This document shows positions 47,426-56,192 of a DNA stretch of 64,000 bases, piece after piece (within the stretch, counting starts at the first letter, position 1; each line of letters opens with the position of its first letter). The translations under genes were made by a program, and so were the position numbers. The stretch is from Alistipes sp. GTDB taxonomy: Bacteria; Bacillota; Clostridia; Oscillospirales; Ruminococcaceae. The stretch lies in NCBI GenBank assembly GCA_023667265.1, contig JAMPAJ010000001.1, positions 817,864-881,863 of the forward strand, given 5' to 3'. Below the pieces are notes generated by a model. It was not told where the DNA came from. It saw nothing but the letters and a program-made list of their open reading frames with translations, and searched no databases.

Positions 47426-48268
47426 ATGAAACTTTTACAATTTTACATCGACGATATCATAAAAACAGCCCTCATGGAGGACATAAATTACATGGATGCG
47501 GCGGCGGATAATCTCATTCCGCCAGAGCACAAAAGCTCCGCATATTACGTCGCCAAGGACAGCGGCGTGGTCTGCGGTATAGAGGTCGCAAAGCGCGTTT
47601 TCGAGCTCGTGGGCGGAGACGTGGATTTCAACATCCTCATAAACGACGGTGAAAAAGTGAAAAAAGGCGACATCATCGCCCGCATGGAGGGCAGCACCCT
47701 TACCCTGCTTAAAGGCGAAAGAACAGCGCTTAACCTGCTTCAGCATATGTCCGGCATCGCTACGGCTACCAACAAATGCGTGGAGCTGGTTGCCGGCACA
47801 AACGCCTCGGTCACGGACACGAGAAAGACTCTTCCCGGTCTCCGGGGTATTCAGAAATATGCCGTAACAGTCGGCGGAGGCAGGAATCACCGCTTTAACC
47901 TCTCCGACGCGGCAATGCTGAAAGACAACCACATCGACGCATACGGCAGCATAACGGCGGCTGTTGCGGAGCTTAGAAAGCATATAGGTCACACGGTGAA
48001 GATAGAGGTGGAGGTGCGGAATCTCGACGAGCTGCGGGAGGCTCTTGCTTCCGGAGTGGAGATAGTCATGCTGGACAACATGAACTGCGAGGAAATGGCT
48101 GAGGCAGTGAGGATAACCAACGGCGCGGCTCTGCTGGAGGCATCGGGAAATATCACCCTGGATAATATTGCAGAGGTGGCAAGGACCGGAGTTGATATTA
48201 TATCACTCGGCGCACTGACGCATTCGGTTAAGTGTTTTGATGTTTCGATGAAGATAACAAAGAAATAA
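47426..48268 (+). CDS. nadC: Nicotinate-nucleotide pyrophosphorylase (quinolinate phosphoribosyltransferase)
   Basis: 280 residues. ALMEDINYMDAAADNLIP, LLKGERTALNLLQHMSGIAT, DTRKTLPGLRGIQKYAV, GGGRNHRFNLSDAAMLKDNH and the final SLGALTHSVKCFDVSMKI are diagnostic. It converts quinolinate to nicotinate mononucleotide. TAGGAG 7 bases upstream. Probably cotranscribed with nadB. Confidence 0.96.
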   Translation: MKLLQFYIDDIIKTALMEDINYMDAAADNLIPPEHKSSAYYVAKDSGVVCGIEVAKRVFELVGGDVDFNILINDGEKVKKGDIIARMEGSTLTLLKGERTALNLLQHMSGIATATNKCVELVAGTNASVTDTRKTLPGLRGIQKYAVTVGGGRNHRFNLSDAAMLKDNHIDAYGSITAAVAELRKHIGHTVKIEVEVRNLDELREALASGVEIVMLDNMNCEEMAEAVRITNGAALLEASGNITLDNIAEVARTGVDIISLGALTHSVKCFDVSMKITKK

Positions 48269-48324
48269 AAAGACTGTGACCCACGCGGAAAAATTTTCGA
48301 TTGCTAATTATTTTAGCGTGGACA

Positions 48325-48436
48325 CCGGGTTTCAAAAGGGACGGTTGTCCCTTTTGGCGGGTAGCACCCGCTGGCGATTCACGTAGCCGCGAGTTCCTCG
48401 CTAATTTATTTTGCGGACAAAGATATGCCGCGAGCG
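48325..48436 (+). repeat. Intergenic hairpin repeat: beta h1 joined to alpha
   Basis: h1 (48325-48356) is joined directly to alpha (head hairpin GCGGGT-AGC-ACCCGC), the same junction as at 28399-28513. Confidence 0.8.
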
Positions 48437-48501
48437 ATAATTATTGATTGCAAATAAAAAGCTAACGGCTCACATAACAAAGAAAGGAAACTATAACTCA
48501 A

Positions 48502-49620
48502 ATGATATTACTTGACGAATTACGCCTCGAAATGATAGGCTATAGAAAAGAAATGGAGGAGCTTGCGGACGTTCTCAGCATCAACGCTGCCAAGGACAGG
48601 ATCGAGGAGCTCAACGCCCAGACCGCTGCCGAGGGCTTCTGGGACGACCTGGAAAACTCCCAGAAAGTCCTCCAGGAAACCAAATCCCTGGAGCGCAAGA
48701 TCGAGAAATTCAATAAACTCAATGGCCAGCTTGAGGACACTATCACCCTCATCGAGCTGTCTATCGAGGAAGAGGACGAAAGCTCCGTCGAGGAGATAAA
48801 GGCTGAGGCTGCCGATTTCAAGAGCAAGCTTGAAGAGGAAAAGCTCTCCACCCTGCTCAACGGCGAGTACGACGGCTCTAACGCTATTCTTACATTCCAC
48901 GCAGGCGCAGGCGGCACGGAGGCTCAGGACTGGACGCAGATGCTCTACCGTATGTACAATATGTGGGCTGAGCGTCACAACTACAAGGTCACTCTCATCG
49001 ACTACCTTGACGGCGACGAGGCAGGCATAAAATCCGCATCAATTCTCATCGAGGGCGAAAACGCCTACGGCTATATGAAGTCGGAATCCGGAGTTCACCG
49101 CCTTGTGCGTATTTCTCCGTTCGACTCCTCAGGCAGACGCCACACATCCTTCGCAGCTCTGGAGGTCATGCCGGAAATAGACGACTCTATCGAGGTCGAG
49201 ATCCGCGACGAGGATATCGAAATGGAGGTTTACCGTTCAAGCGGCGCAGGCGGTCAGAAGGTAAACAAAACAAGCTCCGCAGTACGCCTTATCCATAAGC
49301 CTACGGGAATCGTTGTCTCCTGCCAGACCCAGCGAAGCCAGTACCAGAATAAGGACTACGCTATGAAAATGCTCCGTTCAAAGCTCGTTGAGATAAAGGA
49401 GCGCGAGCACCTGGAGAAAATCGAGGACATCAAGGGCGTTCAGCGCGAGATCGCCTGGGGCTCGCAGATACGTTCCTACGTATTCATGCCCTACACTCTG
49501 GCAAAGGACACTCGTACAGGATATGAGAACGGCAATATCCAGGCTGTTATGGACGGCGATATAGACGGATTTATCAACGCATACCTGAAATCCCTGTCTC
49601 ACGGCACGCTGAATAAATAA
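48502..49620 (+). CDS. prfB: Peptide chain release factor 2
   Basis: 372 residues. RF2 marks are the SPF anticodon-mimic motif (RISPFDSSGRRHTSF) and the catalytic GGQ (SSGAGGQKVNKTSSAV). It releases peptides at UGA and UAA. The whole gene is one open frame: the N-terminal ELADVLSINAAKDRIEELN crosses the place where most bacteria have an in-frame UGA and a programmed +1 frameshift. AAAGGAAA lies about 13 bases before ATG 48502. The lipoprotein gene follows 9 bases later. Confidence 0.96.
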   Translation: MILLDELRLEMIGYRKEMEELADVLSINAAKDRIEELNAQTAAEGFWDDLENSQKVLQETKSLERKIEKFNKLNGQLEDTITLIELSIEEEDESSVEEIKAEAADFKSKLEEEKLSTLLNGEYDGSNAILTFHAGAGGTEAQDWTQMLYRMYNMWAERHNYKVTLIDYLDGDEAGIKSASILIEGENAYGYMKSESGVHRLVRISPFDSSGRRHTSFAALEVMPEIDDSIEVEIRDEDIEMEVYRSSGAGGQKVNKTSSAVRLIHKPTGIVVSCQTQRSQYQNKDYAMKMLRSKLVEIKEREHLEKIEDIKGVQREIAWGSQIRSYVFMPYTLAKDTRTGYENGNIQAVMDGDIDGFINAYLKSLSHGTLNK

Positions 49621-49629
49621 GGTGAACCT

Positions 49630-50196
49630 ATGAGAAGAATTTTTCTTGGAGCTGCTGCTCTGCTGACGGCTGCCCTGATGCTTGCCGGCTGCGGAAATAC
49701 GGAGGTTTCAGACCCCGTCGGCAGCTCGTCATCCCAGGCTGTTGAAACTGCCGCTCCTGTAGCTGAGCCGGAGGAGACCGCGTCGCCCGAGCCGGAAACT
49801 GAACCGGAAACTGAACCCGAGACAGAACTGGAAACTGAACCCGCAACAGAGCCGGAAACGGCTGCTCCCACGGAAGAGGTCTTTGAGAATGTCAACGATC
49901 TCGGCGGCGAGTATGTTGAATACTACTTCCGCACGGAAAAGCAGCTTAACCAGCACTTTGAGAAGCATGGCGGCGAATTTGGCGAGGAGTTCGGCTATGA
50001 GACCGCCGAGGACTATGAGATCGGCGCAAGCGACGTGATAAACGACACCGACGCCCTCTTTAAATATGAGGCGGAGGACGGCGACGGCGTATACTACATC
50101 GAGGACACGAACGAGTTCGTTATCCTCTCCGAGGACGGCTATATCAGGACATATTTCCGCCCTACTGCCGGAAAGGCATATTTTGACCGTCAATGA
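49630..50196 (+). CDS. Lipoprotein with a C-terminal toxin-like (BECR/colicin D-like) domain
   Basis: 188 residues. Signal peptide with lipobox LMLAGCGN, so Cys22-anchored. Residues about 35-78 are a Pro-Glu-Thr repeat linker. The final ~90 residues (LNQHFEKHGGEFG, DYEIGASDVINDTDALF, DGVYYIEDTNEFVILSEDGY and IRTYFRP) resemble a domain seen at the C-terminus of polymorphic toxins and in phage-derived proteins, with a His-containing first helix followed by a small beta-sheet. Colicin D-type RNases have a similar order. No immunity gene adjoins. It overlaps uvrC by four bases (ATGA). The domain assignment is from memory and tentative. Confidence 0.6.
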   Translation: MRRIFLGAAALLTAALMLAGCGNTEVSDPVGSSSSQAVETAAPVAEPEETASPEPETEPETEPETELETEPATEPETAAPTEEVFENVNDLGGEYVEYYFRTEKQLNQHFEKHGGEFGEEFGYETAEDYEIGASDVINDTDALFKYEAEDGDGVYYIEDTNEFVILSEDGYIRTYFRPTAGKAYFDRQ

Positions 50197-52013
50197 ACCA
50201 GCGTCTGCCATATCTGAGAGAAAAGACATCGAAGCTTACGGAGTCCCCGGGTGTCTATATCATGAAAAACAAGGAACAGGGGATAATCTATATCGGAAAG
50301 GCGAAAAATCTGCGGAAGCGCGTTACCAGCTACTTCCGCGAGAATCCCGATCATACCCCGAAGGTTGCGGCTATGGTCTCCAACGTTTTCGACTATGATT
50401 TTATCGTCACCGACAGCGAATACGAGGCGCTGGTGCTGGAATGCAGCCTGATAAAGCAGCATAAGCCGAAGTACAACATCCTGCTCAAGGACGACAAGGG
50501 CTACCACTATATCCGCGTATCCGACGAGGAATATCCCCGTATCACCGAGGAAAACAACAACATAGGAAGCGGCAGGTTTCTTGGACCTTACACAAGCTCA
50601 TTCGTGGCGAGAGAGGCGGTCAACGAGGCTAACCGGGTGTTTATGCTGCCCACCTGCCGGAAGTGCTTTCCCCGGGATTTCCGGAAGGAGCGTCCCTGCC
50701 TCAACTACCACATCAAGGGCTGTATGGGCGTATGCCGCGGAAAGATCAGCCGGGAGGATTACAGGCAGACTGTGGAAGAGGCTATAGAGTTCATACGCTC
50801 CGGCAGCGCGGCTTCCGTTCAGCGCATGGAGACGGAGATGCTTGCGGCGGCTGAGGAGCTGGATTTTGAGAAAGCCGCCATGCTCCGGGACAGGATAAAC
50901 GCCGTGAAAAAAGCCTCGGAAAAGCAGAAGATAATGGGCAGCGGCGTGGGCTCGGCTGACGTTATCGGCACGGCGGAATACAACGGCGGAATTTATATTT
51001 CTGTGGTTATGTACCGGGACGACAGGCTCTGGGACAAGGCTGTTTTCGACCTGCCCAGAGAGCAGGAGGAGGATATCCTCGGCAGCTTTATGCTCCGGTT
51101 CTACTACGGCAGAACGGATATCCCGAAGACTATCGTGGTCGACCATATCCCGGAGGAGCATGGGCTGATAGAGGAGCTGATGACGAACCAGTCCGGACGC
51201 AGCGTAAAGCTCCACATTCCTCAGAGAGGACGGCTTCTTGAACTGCTGAGAATGGCAAAAAGCAACTCCGCAGAATATGCCGCACTGAAAAACAGCCGCA
51301 CCGGAAAGGAAATAATCGCCTTGGAGCAGCTTGCGAAGACCCTCGGATTAAGCGAACCGCCCAGGTATATCGAGGCGTACGACATCTCCAACCTCTCGTC
51401 GGAGTCCATGGTCGCGGGAATGGTCGTATTTGAGGACGGCAGACCGCTGAAAAAGGCGTACAAGCGGTTCTCCATAAAGGAGCAGCAGTACCAGAACGAC
51501 TACGGAAGTATGCACGAGGTGCTCCGCAGACGGCTGCTGCACATCGTGAATCAGGACGGCGACGAGTTTTTCAGCCGTACTCCCGACCTTATACTCCTTG
51601 ACGGCGGAACAGGTCATGTACACGCTGTTGAGCCGATACTCCGGGAGCTGGGACTGAATATTCCCCTTTTCGGCATGGTCAAGGATGATAAGCACCGGAC
51701 GAGAGCCATTGCCGAGGGCGGAAAAGAGATACAGATAAATAATTTGCAGGCGGCTTTCAACCTTGTTACGAGAATACAGGACGAGGTACACAGATTTTGC
51801 GTCAGCTATATGCACAGCAAGCACAAGAAAAAGACCTACAGCTCTGAACTTATGACGGTAAAGGGTATCGGCGAGAAAAAGGCTGCGAAAATAATGGTGA
51901 AGTACAAGACTAAGGAAAAGCTGCTGACGGCATCTCCGGAAGACCTTGCCGTTACCGCAGGAGTGAGCCTTGAAACGGCGAAGGAGTTGTGGGAGGTAAT
52001 ACAACATAAATAG
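50193..52013 (+). CDS. uvrC: Excinuclease ABC subunit C
   Basis: 606 residues, full length. GIY-YIG nuclease at the N-terminus (SPGVYIMKNKEQGIIYIGKAKNLRKRV), Cys-rich linker (CRKCFPRD, CLNYHIKGCMGVC), UVR motif (LDFEKAAMLRDRINAV), RNase H-like C-terminal nuclease (YDISNLSSESMVAGMVVFEDG, LILLDGGTGHV) and two HhH motifs (VKGIGEKKAAKIM). It makes both cuts in nucleotide excision repair. The start is inside the lipoprotein stop (ATGA), so its translation may depend on that gene. Confidence 0.97.
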   Translation: MNQRLPYLREKTSKLTESPGVYIMKNKEQGIIYIGKAKNLRKRVTSYFRENPDHTPKVAAMVSNVFDYDFIVTDSEYEALVLECSLIKQHKPKYNILLKDDKGYHYIRVSDEEYPRITEENNNIGSGRFLGPYTSSFVAREAVNEANRVFMLPTCRKCFPRDFRKERPCLNYHIKGCMGVCRGKISREDYRQTVEEAIEFIRSGSAASVQRMETEMLAAAEELDFEKAAMLRDRINAVKKASEKQKIMGSGVGSADVIGTAEYNGGIYISVVMYRDDRLWDKAVFDLPREQEEDILGSFMLRFYYGRTDIPKTIVVDHIPEEHGLIEELMTNQSGRSVKLHIPQRGRLLELLRMAKSNSAEYAALKNSRTGKEIIALEQLAKTLGLSEPPRYIEAYDISNLSSESMVAGMVVFEDGRPLKKAYKRFSIKEQQYQNDYGSMHEVLRRRLLHIVNQDGDEFFSRTPDLILLDGGTGHVHAVEPILRELGLNIPLFGMVKDDKHRTRAIAEGGKEIQINNLQAAFNLVTRIQDEVHRFCVSYMHSKHKKKTYSSELMTVKGIGEKKAAKIMVKYKTKEKLLTASPEDLAVTAGVSLETAKELWEVIQHK

Positions 52014-52036
52014 GGCTGATGCAGAAATCATCATAT

Positions 52037-52350
52037 CGCTCGCGGAGAAAATTTCGATTATTAATTATTTTAACGCGACACTGGGTTTCCAAAGGGACGG
52101 TTGTCCCTTTGGTAGTGTCCAGAGGCGACGGCGGAGAGCCTCCGCAGGCGATTCACGCGACCGCGCCCTACGGTCGCTAATAAATCGTCAGACGAGATTT
52201 TCTCCGCGAGCCAAATTATTAGATTATCAATACTTAGGGAGAAAGTCCCATCGCTCGCGGCATATCTTTGTCCGCAAAACAAATTAGTGAGGTACGAACG
52301 GCTACGTGACCTGCCCGCGGGGGCTGCCCCGCCAAGAGAGAGCGTCCCCT
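52037..52350. repeat. Intergenic hairpin repeat cluster: alpha end, beta h1-h2, alpha, alpha, beta end
   Basis: Minus-sense alpha tail (52037-52079), beta h1 plus the left half of h2 (52083-52130) running into plus-sense alpha (52131-52211), then minus-sense alpha (52252-52333) followed by the outer arm of h6 (52334-52350). A mosaic of at least four pieces. Confidence 0.75.
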
Positions 52351-52386
52351 AAATACATCCACCGCAAATTCAAAAAGGCAGAAAAA

Positions 52387-52423
52387 AAATCTTCCCTTGC
52401 TATGTGAAAGGGAAGATTTTTTA
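52387..52423. terminator. Bidirectional terminator
   Basis: AAAATCTTCCCTT pairs with AAGGGAAGATTTT, with A-rich and T-rich flanks, between the convergent uvrC and RING-like genes. The sequence before it (ATTCAAAAAGGCAGAAAAAA) recurs beside other repeat copies. Confidence 0.8.
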
Positions 52424-52424
52424 A

Positions 52425-53369
52425 TTATACTAACAAAGAGAACCCATAAACCGCCAGCGCGGAAACAGCTCCGGATATAAACAATATCAGCAGGGTGTTC
52501 AGTATACGCAGTCCTCCGACTCCGGCGTATTTTTCGACCGTCTGATTTCCGCCGCCGTTTGCCTCTCGTATCCTGTGCACCGACTTCATGGTGAACCGAT
52601 AATAGAGATAATTTCCGAAAAGGCACGTAACCACGCGGAATCCCAGGTCGAATATATTCAGTATGCTTGCAAGACGATTTATCAGGTCGGCGTTCGCTTC
52701 GATGACGCTGTTTGCCTCCGCCGTGAAAAATCCCATGCTGTAAAACTGGCTTATCATCAGGGGCAGCGAAAAGATCACGCTTACTATCATAGAAATGACC
52801 GCCCAGAACCACATTCTGCGGTTTGCAAAATAAATATGCGGAAAAAGGAACGACAGAAAATTAAAGCTTACTCTTCGTCCCGTCGCCATCTGCTTGAACT
52901 GCGGAATATAGTAGACGTAATTGCCCTTTACGAACCATGCGACCTCGCGGACGGGCACGTCCTCGATCTTATTTTCGTCGGAGGAGCTGAACATCTGCTT
53001 GATAAACGCCATTCTCGGGTCGGTATTCTGTCCCATATCCGGCTCGATATCGGGACCGGTTCTGCCTGAGAAGCTGTGCTCCTCTTCCAGTGGACAGCCG
53101 CAGGAAACGCAATTCTTCGCAGACCTGCTGTTTTCCATGCCGCAGTTTTCGCAGACGATTTTCGCTTCCGCCTCTATATTTTCCTCTGAAACGCTTTCTC
53201 TTTCAGACCACTTGAATTTCTCCTGATGCCGCGAAAAATTGGCGCATTTTCCCTCGGCGCGGTAGCACTCTCTGTGGTGAGGCGTACCGCAGTCCGGGCA
53301 AACGACTATATCGTCATTTTCTTCAAATATTTTACCGCACACAGGGCAGTAGCTTCCGATAAAATTCAT
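52425..53369 (-). CDS. RING-like zinc-finger membrane protein
   Basis: 314 residues. The N-terminal CPVCGKIFEENDDIVVCPDC and following GTPHHRECYRAEGKC (residues 8-42) is a prokaryotic RING-like fold with C2HC ligands. A second zinc ribbon (CENCGMENSRSAKNCVSCGC) follows at about 73-92. The C-terminal half has about four membrane spans in a DUF2628-like arrangement (SFNFLSFLFPHIYFANRRMW). Cytoplasmic metal-binding domain on a membrane anchor; role unknown. GGAGG lies close upstream of the ATG. Single gene. Confidence 0.7.
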   Translation of the reverse strand: MNFIGSYCPVCGKIFEENDDIVVCPDCGTPHHRECYRAEGKCANFSRHQEKFKWSERESVSEENIEAEAKIVCENCGMENSRSAKNCVSCGCPLEEEHSFSGRTGPDIEPDMGQNTDPRMAFIKQMFSSSDENKIEDVPVREVAWFVKGNYVYYIPQFKQMATGRRVSFNFLSFLFPHIYFANRRMWFWAVISMIVSVIFSLPLMISQFYSMGFFTAEANSVIEANADLINRLASILNIFDLGFRVVTCLFGNYLYYRFTMKSVHRIREANGGGNQTVEKYAGVGGLRILNTLLILFISGAVSALAVYGFSLLV

Positions 53370-53469
53370 AAATTCCTCCGAGATTTTTATTAGAGAACTT
53401 TGTTTGTATTATTATATTATAGCACATAAATTATAAAATTGCAACAGCCGCCGGAAAAATTCACACAAT

Positions 53470-53520
53470 CATCACGAAGCTGCCGGCGGGGCTGCCCCAC
53501 CACGAAGCTGCCGGTTTTTC
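53470..53520. repeat. Alpha head remnant
   Basis: A short direct repeat CACGAAGCTGCCGG occurs twice around GCGGGG-CTG-CCCCAC, the head hairpin of an alpha module. The rest of 53370-53755 is AT-rich with nothing recognisable. Confidence 0.4.
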
Positions 53521-53758
53521 GTGTTAATAAAATGTGAATTAACTTATCAAAATAGCCAACAACAAAGAGTATACTTTGACATATATTTTCCATTAGTGTA
53601 TAATATACATTTTCATATGTCAATAATTGTATAACATTAACAAAGAAAAAAGCCGAAATGTTATTGTGAATATATACAAGGTGAAAATGAAAAAAACACT
53701 TTCATTTTATCGAAATGTAGAAAATCGGGAAATGTGGACAATTTAGTGAAAAAAGCTG

Positions 53759-53787
53759 TTGACTAAGAAAAAAAATGAATGTATAAT
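53759..53787 (+). promoter_or_regulatory. Promoter of the HPr gene
   Basis: TTGACT, 17-base spacer, TATAAT, 78 bases before the start codon. Confidence 0.8.
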
Positions 53788-53865
53788 ATATTACAGCAAC
53801 TGAAATAATTTGCAGGGCGGCTGCCAAAAGATGCGCCGTCAGTATAGAGAATAGGAGAGTTGTAT

Positions 53866-54138
53866 ATGTTTGTCAGAGAAGTTATGGTTAAGAATCAGGT
53901 TGGACTTCATGCAAGACCGGCTACCTTCTTCATTCAGAAGGCTAACGAGTTTAAGTCATCTATCTGGATCGAAAAGGAAGAGCGCAGAGTTAATGCCAAG
54001 AGCTTGCTCGGCATTCTGTCTCTGGGTATCGTTGGCGGTACTAACGTAAAGATCATCGCAGACGGAGCTGACGAAAGAGCCGCAGTTGACGCTCTTATCG
54101 AGCTCGTAGACAGCGGTTTCAGCGAGGAAAGCAGATAA
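53866..54138 (+). CDS. HPr-family phosphocarrier protein
   Basis: 90 residues. The catalytic His is in VGLHARPATFF (near residue 15) and the regulatory Ser in NAKSLLGILSLGI (near 46). So it could serve the PTS and, phosphorylated on Ser, catabolite control by CcpA. TAGGAG 8 bases before ATG 53866 sets the start; a TTG six bases earlier is too close. Enzyme I is not adjacent, which is common when HPr is used mainly for regulation. Confidence 0.93.
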   Translation: MFVREVMVKNQVGLHARPATFFIQKANEFKSSIWIEKEERRVNAKSLLGILSLGIVGGTNVKIIADGADERAAVDALIELVDSGFSEESR

Positions 54139-54156
54139 GAACCATGTCATAAACAA

Positions 54157-54187
54157 GGGCGTTACATAACGTAACGCCCATTTTTTT
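54157..54187 (+). terminator. Terminator of the HPr gene
   Basis: GGGCGTTAC / GTAACGCCC stem with a 5-base loop, then A and T7. Confidence 0.9.
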
Positions 54188-54193
54188 ACTATC

Positions 54194-55384
54194 CTAAGCC
54201 GCGTTCATTTCGTCGTACATAGTTTCCGCAAAAACAGCGTAGCCGCGGGTCGGATCGGCAACAAAAACGTGAGTTACCGCGCCTATGAGCCTGCCGTTCT
54301 GGATTATCGGACTTCCGCTCATGCCCTGGACTATTCCGCCTGTTTCGGCGATAAGCTCCTCGTTGGTTATGCGTATCACCATGTTTTTAGTTTCGTCAGA
54401 GCCGGTATAGCGTATCTCCTCGATCTTTGCGTCGTAAAGCTTCGGAGTTCCGCCGGAGACCGTGGAAATTATCTGGGCATCGCCCTCGGTTATATCCTGT
54501 ATATAGCCCATTTCGTATTCAAAGGCGTCGTCAGAAAGGCGGTCGAGCCCGGTTTCCGTAAGACTGCCGAAAACTCCGCAGCCGCAGTTTTTCAGCAGCG
54601 TGCCGTAGCTGGGCAGCCCGGAAAATTTGCCGTGAAGCTCGCCGGGAATACCGGAAACGCCCTTTTGCGTACCTGTTATCCGCACGGGAACGGCTTCTCC
54701 GGAATGGAGAGGAACAAGCTCCTTGGTGTCGCCGTCGCAGATCGGGTGTCCAAGTCCGGCGAACTGCCCGGTTGCTTTGTCGATAAAGGTCATTGTTCCG
54801 ATGCCGGCGATGCTGTCACGCACCCACATTCCGCCCTGCCACTTTCCCTTTTTTTCGGAATATGCAGGTTTAATCTGGATTTTCAGCTCCTGGTCGTCAC
54901 GCATCACTGACAGCTCGACGGATTTGCCTTTACTGTCGTTTATTATACTCTGCAAGCGGTCGTTTGAGGTCAGCTCTTCGCCGTTGGCAAGTCGGATAAC
55001 GTCGCCTACGCGTATTCCCGCGTCCTCGGCAGGGCAGCATTTGCCTTTTTTGCTGTCAACGCTGCCGATGTCTGTGACCATAACGCCCTCCATGAGCAGC
55101 TTTATGCCAAAGGGCTTTCCTGCGGCGATAAGAGTCGGCGGCTCTTCATGACTTACCGCAACGCTTTTCACCGGGATCGCACCCATAAGCGACACGGCGG
55201 CGGTATTTTCCGAGACATATTCAGCCGTGAGACCGGGAAAAGCTCCGAATCCAAGGTGATCGCCGCAAACGCTTATGCTGTCCGGGAGAGCAGCCGAGTA
55301 ATATCCTGCGGCTGCGAATAAAACAGCCAGTCCGGTGGATAATATGACTGCGGCAGATTTTTTTATAAATTTTTTAAACTGCAT
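54194..55384 (-). CDS. spoIVB: SpoIVB peptidase
   Basis: 396 residues. N-terminal membrane anchor (AVILSTGLAVLFAAAGYYSA), a PDZ domain (about 120-190, AEDAGIRVGDVIRLANGEEL) and the SA family serine peptidase domain with GLGHPICD (His) and the nucleophile in GIVQGMSGSPII. SpoIVB is secreted from the forespore and triggers pro-sigma-K processing; non-sporulating relatives may keep it. Start upstream GGAGA. No other sporulation gene adjoins; recN/spo0A, frequent neighbours, are not in view. Confidence 0.93.
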   Translation of the reverse strand: MQFKKFIKKSAAVILSTGLAVLFAAAGYYSAALPDSISVCGDHLGFGAFPGLTAEYVSENTAAVSLMGAIPVKSVAVSHEEPPTLIAAGKPFGIKLLMEGVMVTDIGSVDSKKGKCCPAEDAGIRVGDVIRLANGEELTSNDRLQSIINDSKGKSVELSVMRDDQELKIQIKPAYSEKKGKWQGGMWVRDSIAGIGTMTFIDKATGQFAGLGHPICDGDTKELVPLHSGEAVPVRITGTQKGVSGIPGELHGKFSGLPSYGTLLKNCGCGVFGSLTETGLDRLSDDAFEYEMGYIQDITEGDAQIISTVSGGTPKLYDAKIEEIRYTGSDETKNMVIRITNEELIAETGGIVQGMSGSPIIQNGRLIGAVTHVFVADPTRGYAVFAETMYDEMNAA

Positions 55385-55467
55385 ATTTTCTCCTTTCCGC
55401 CGAAAGGTTTCGGCACAACATATTATTTGTAACCCGGCGGAGCTTATGAGTGAAAGAATATAACAAA

Positions 55468-55624
55468 GGCACCTCTAAAAACCTCTTTTGACAAAAATCA
55501 GCTATGCACGGCAGATGCTGCGTCAAGTGTCCTCGGAGGGCGTCAGCCCGCCTTCGGTCACTTTCCTTGCCTCTGCCGCACCTATCTGATTTTTGCTTAA
55601 CCAAATAGGTTTTTAGAGGTGTCC
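55468..55624. repeat. MITE-like element, family 2
   Basis: 157-bp element. GGCACCTCTAAAAACCTCTT at the left and GGACACCTCTAAAAACCTAT (reverse complement) at the right form the terminal repeats, followed inside by CAAAAATCAG on both sides. The centre includes GAGGGCGTCAGCCCGCCTTC. It ends 15 bases before the start of the next gene. Related to the 60-bp element at 28546. Confidence 0.65.
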
Positions 55625-55639
55625 ATAAGGAATTTAGCA

Positions 55640-56149
55640 ATGAAAAAGAAAAATATTTTTTTGAATATCATCAAGATTATTATGATCGTTCTGACCGCGG
55701 TCTATTCAGTTCTCATGGTGTGTCTTGCCGGAGCTGGGCTGATCTACAACGGCGAAAGCTACGGAAAGGCTATAACAGCCATGGGAGTCTGGTTTATAAT
55801 TTCGGGCATTCTCATGACAGCCGGAGCTGTGCTGAGTCTGTTCCGGAAGAATCTGCCGAATATTATTTCCATAATTTTAAGTGCGGCAGGGCTTGCGCTG
55901 TGTCTGGTGATGCTGTTCAGGCTTGTGGCGCACGCGGACAGTGCAGGCTGGAGCGATAATTATAATATGACTCCGGTCAGCGATATGTACATGAGCCGGA
56001 TACTTCCGGTCATCGCGCCTGCGGCACTGGCGGTCTTTGCGGCGTTGATGCGGCTTTTTTCGTATGAAGGAGCGGAAGAGCGGCGGCTTAAAAGGAAGAA
56101 GCGGCAGGAAGAGGAAAACAAGCCGACAGAGAAAATCGTGGAGGACTAA
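55640..56149 (+). CDS. Four-span membrane protein, unknown
   Basis: 169 residues with four hydrophobic spans (IIKIIMIVLTAVYSVLMVC, AITAMGVWFIISGILMTAGAVLSLF, IISIILSAAGLALCLVMLF, ILPVIAPAALAVFAALMRL) and a charged tail (RRLKRKKRQEEEN). No family recognised. ATG 55640 follows AAGGAA. A family 2 MITE ends just upstream, so the ribosome site is nearly at the element edge and any native promoter was displaced or is within the element. Confidence 0.6.
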   Translation: MKKKNIFLNIIKIIMIVLTAVYSVLMVCLAGAGLIYNGESYGKAITAMGVWFIISGILMTAGAVLSLFRKNLPNIISIILSAAGLALCLVMLFRLVAHADSAGWSDNYNMTPVSDMYMSRILPVIAPAALAVFAALMRLFSYEGAEERRLKRKKRQEEENKPTEKIVED

Positions 56150-56192
56150 CCGTGCGGCGAAAATCGCGATTGCAAGTATCCGCAGCGTAACA

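Noticed and set aside
53370..53755. Possible tRNA or small RNA in the AT-rich gap before HPr
   Set aside because: No cloverleaf, conserved T-loop sequence or strong hairpin apart from an alpha remnant.
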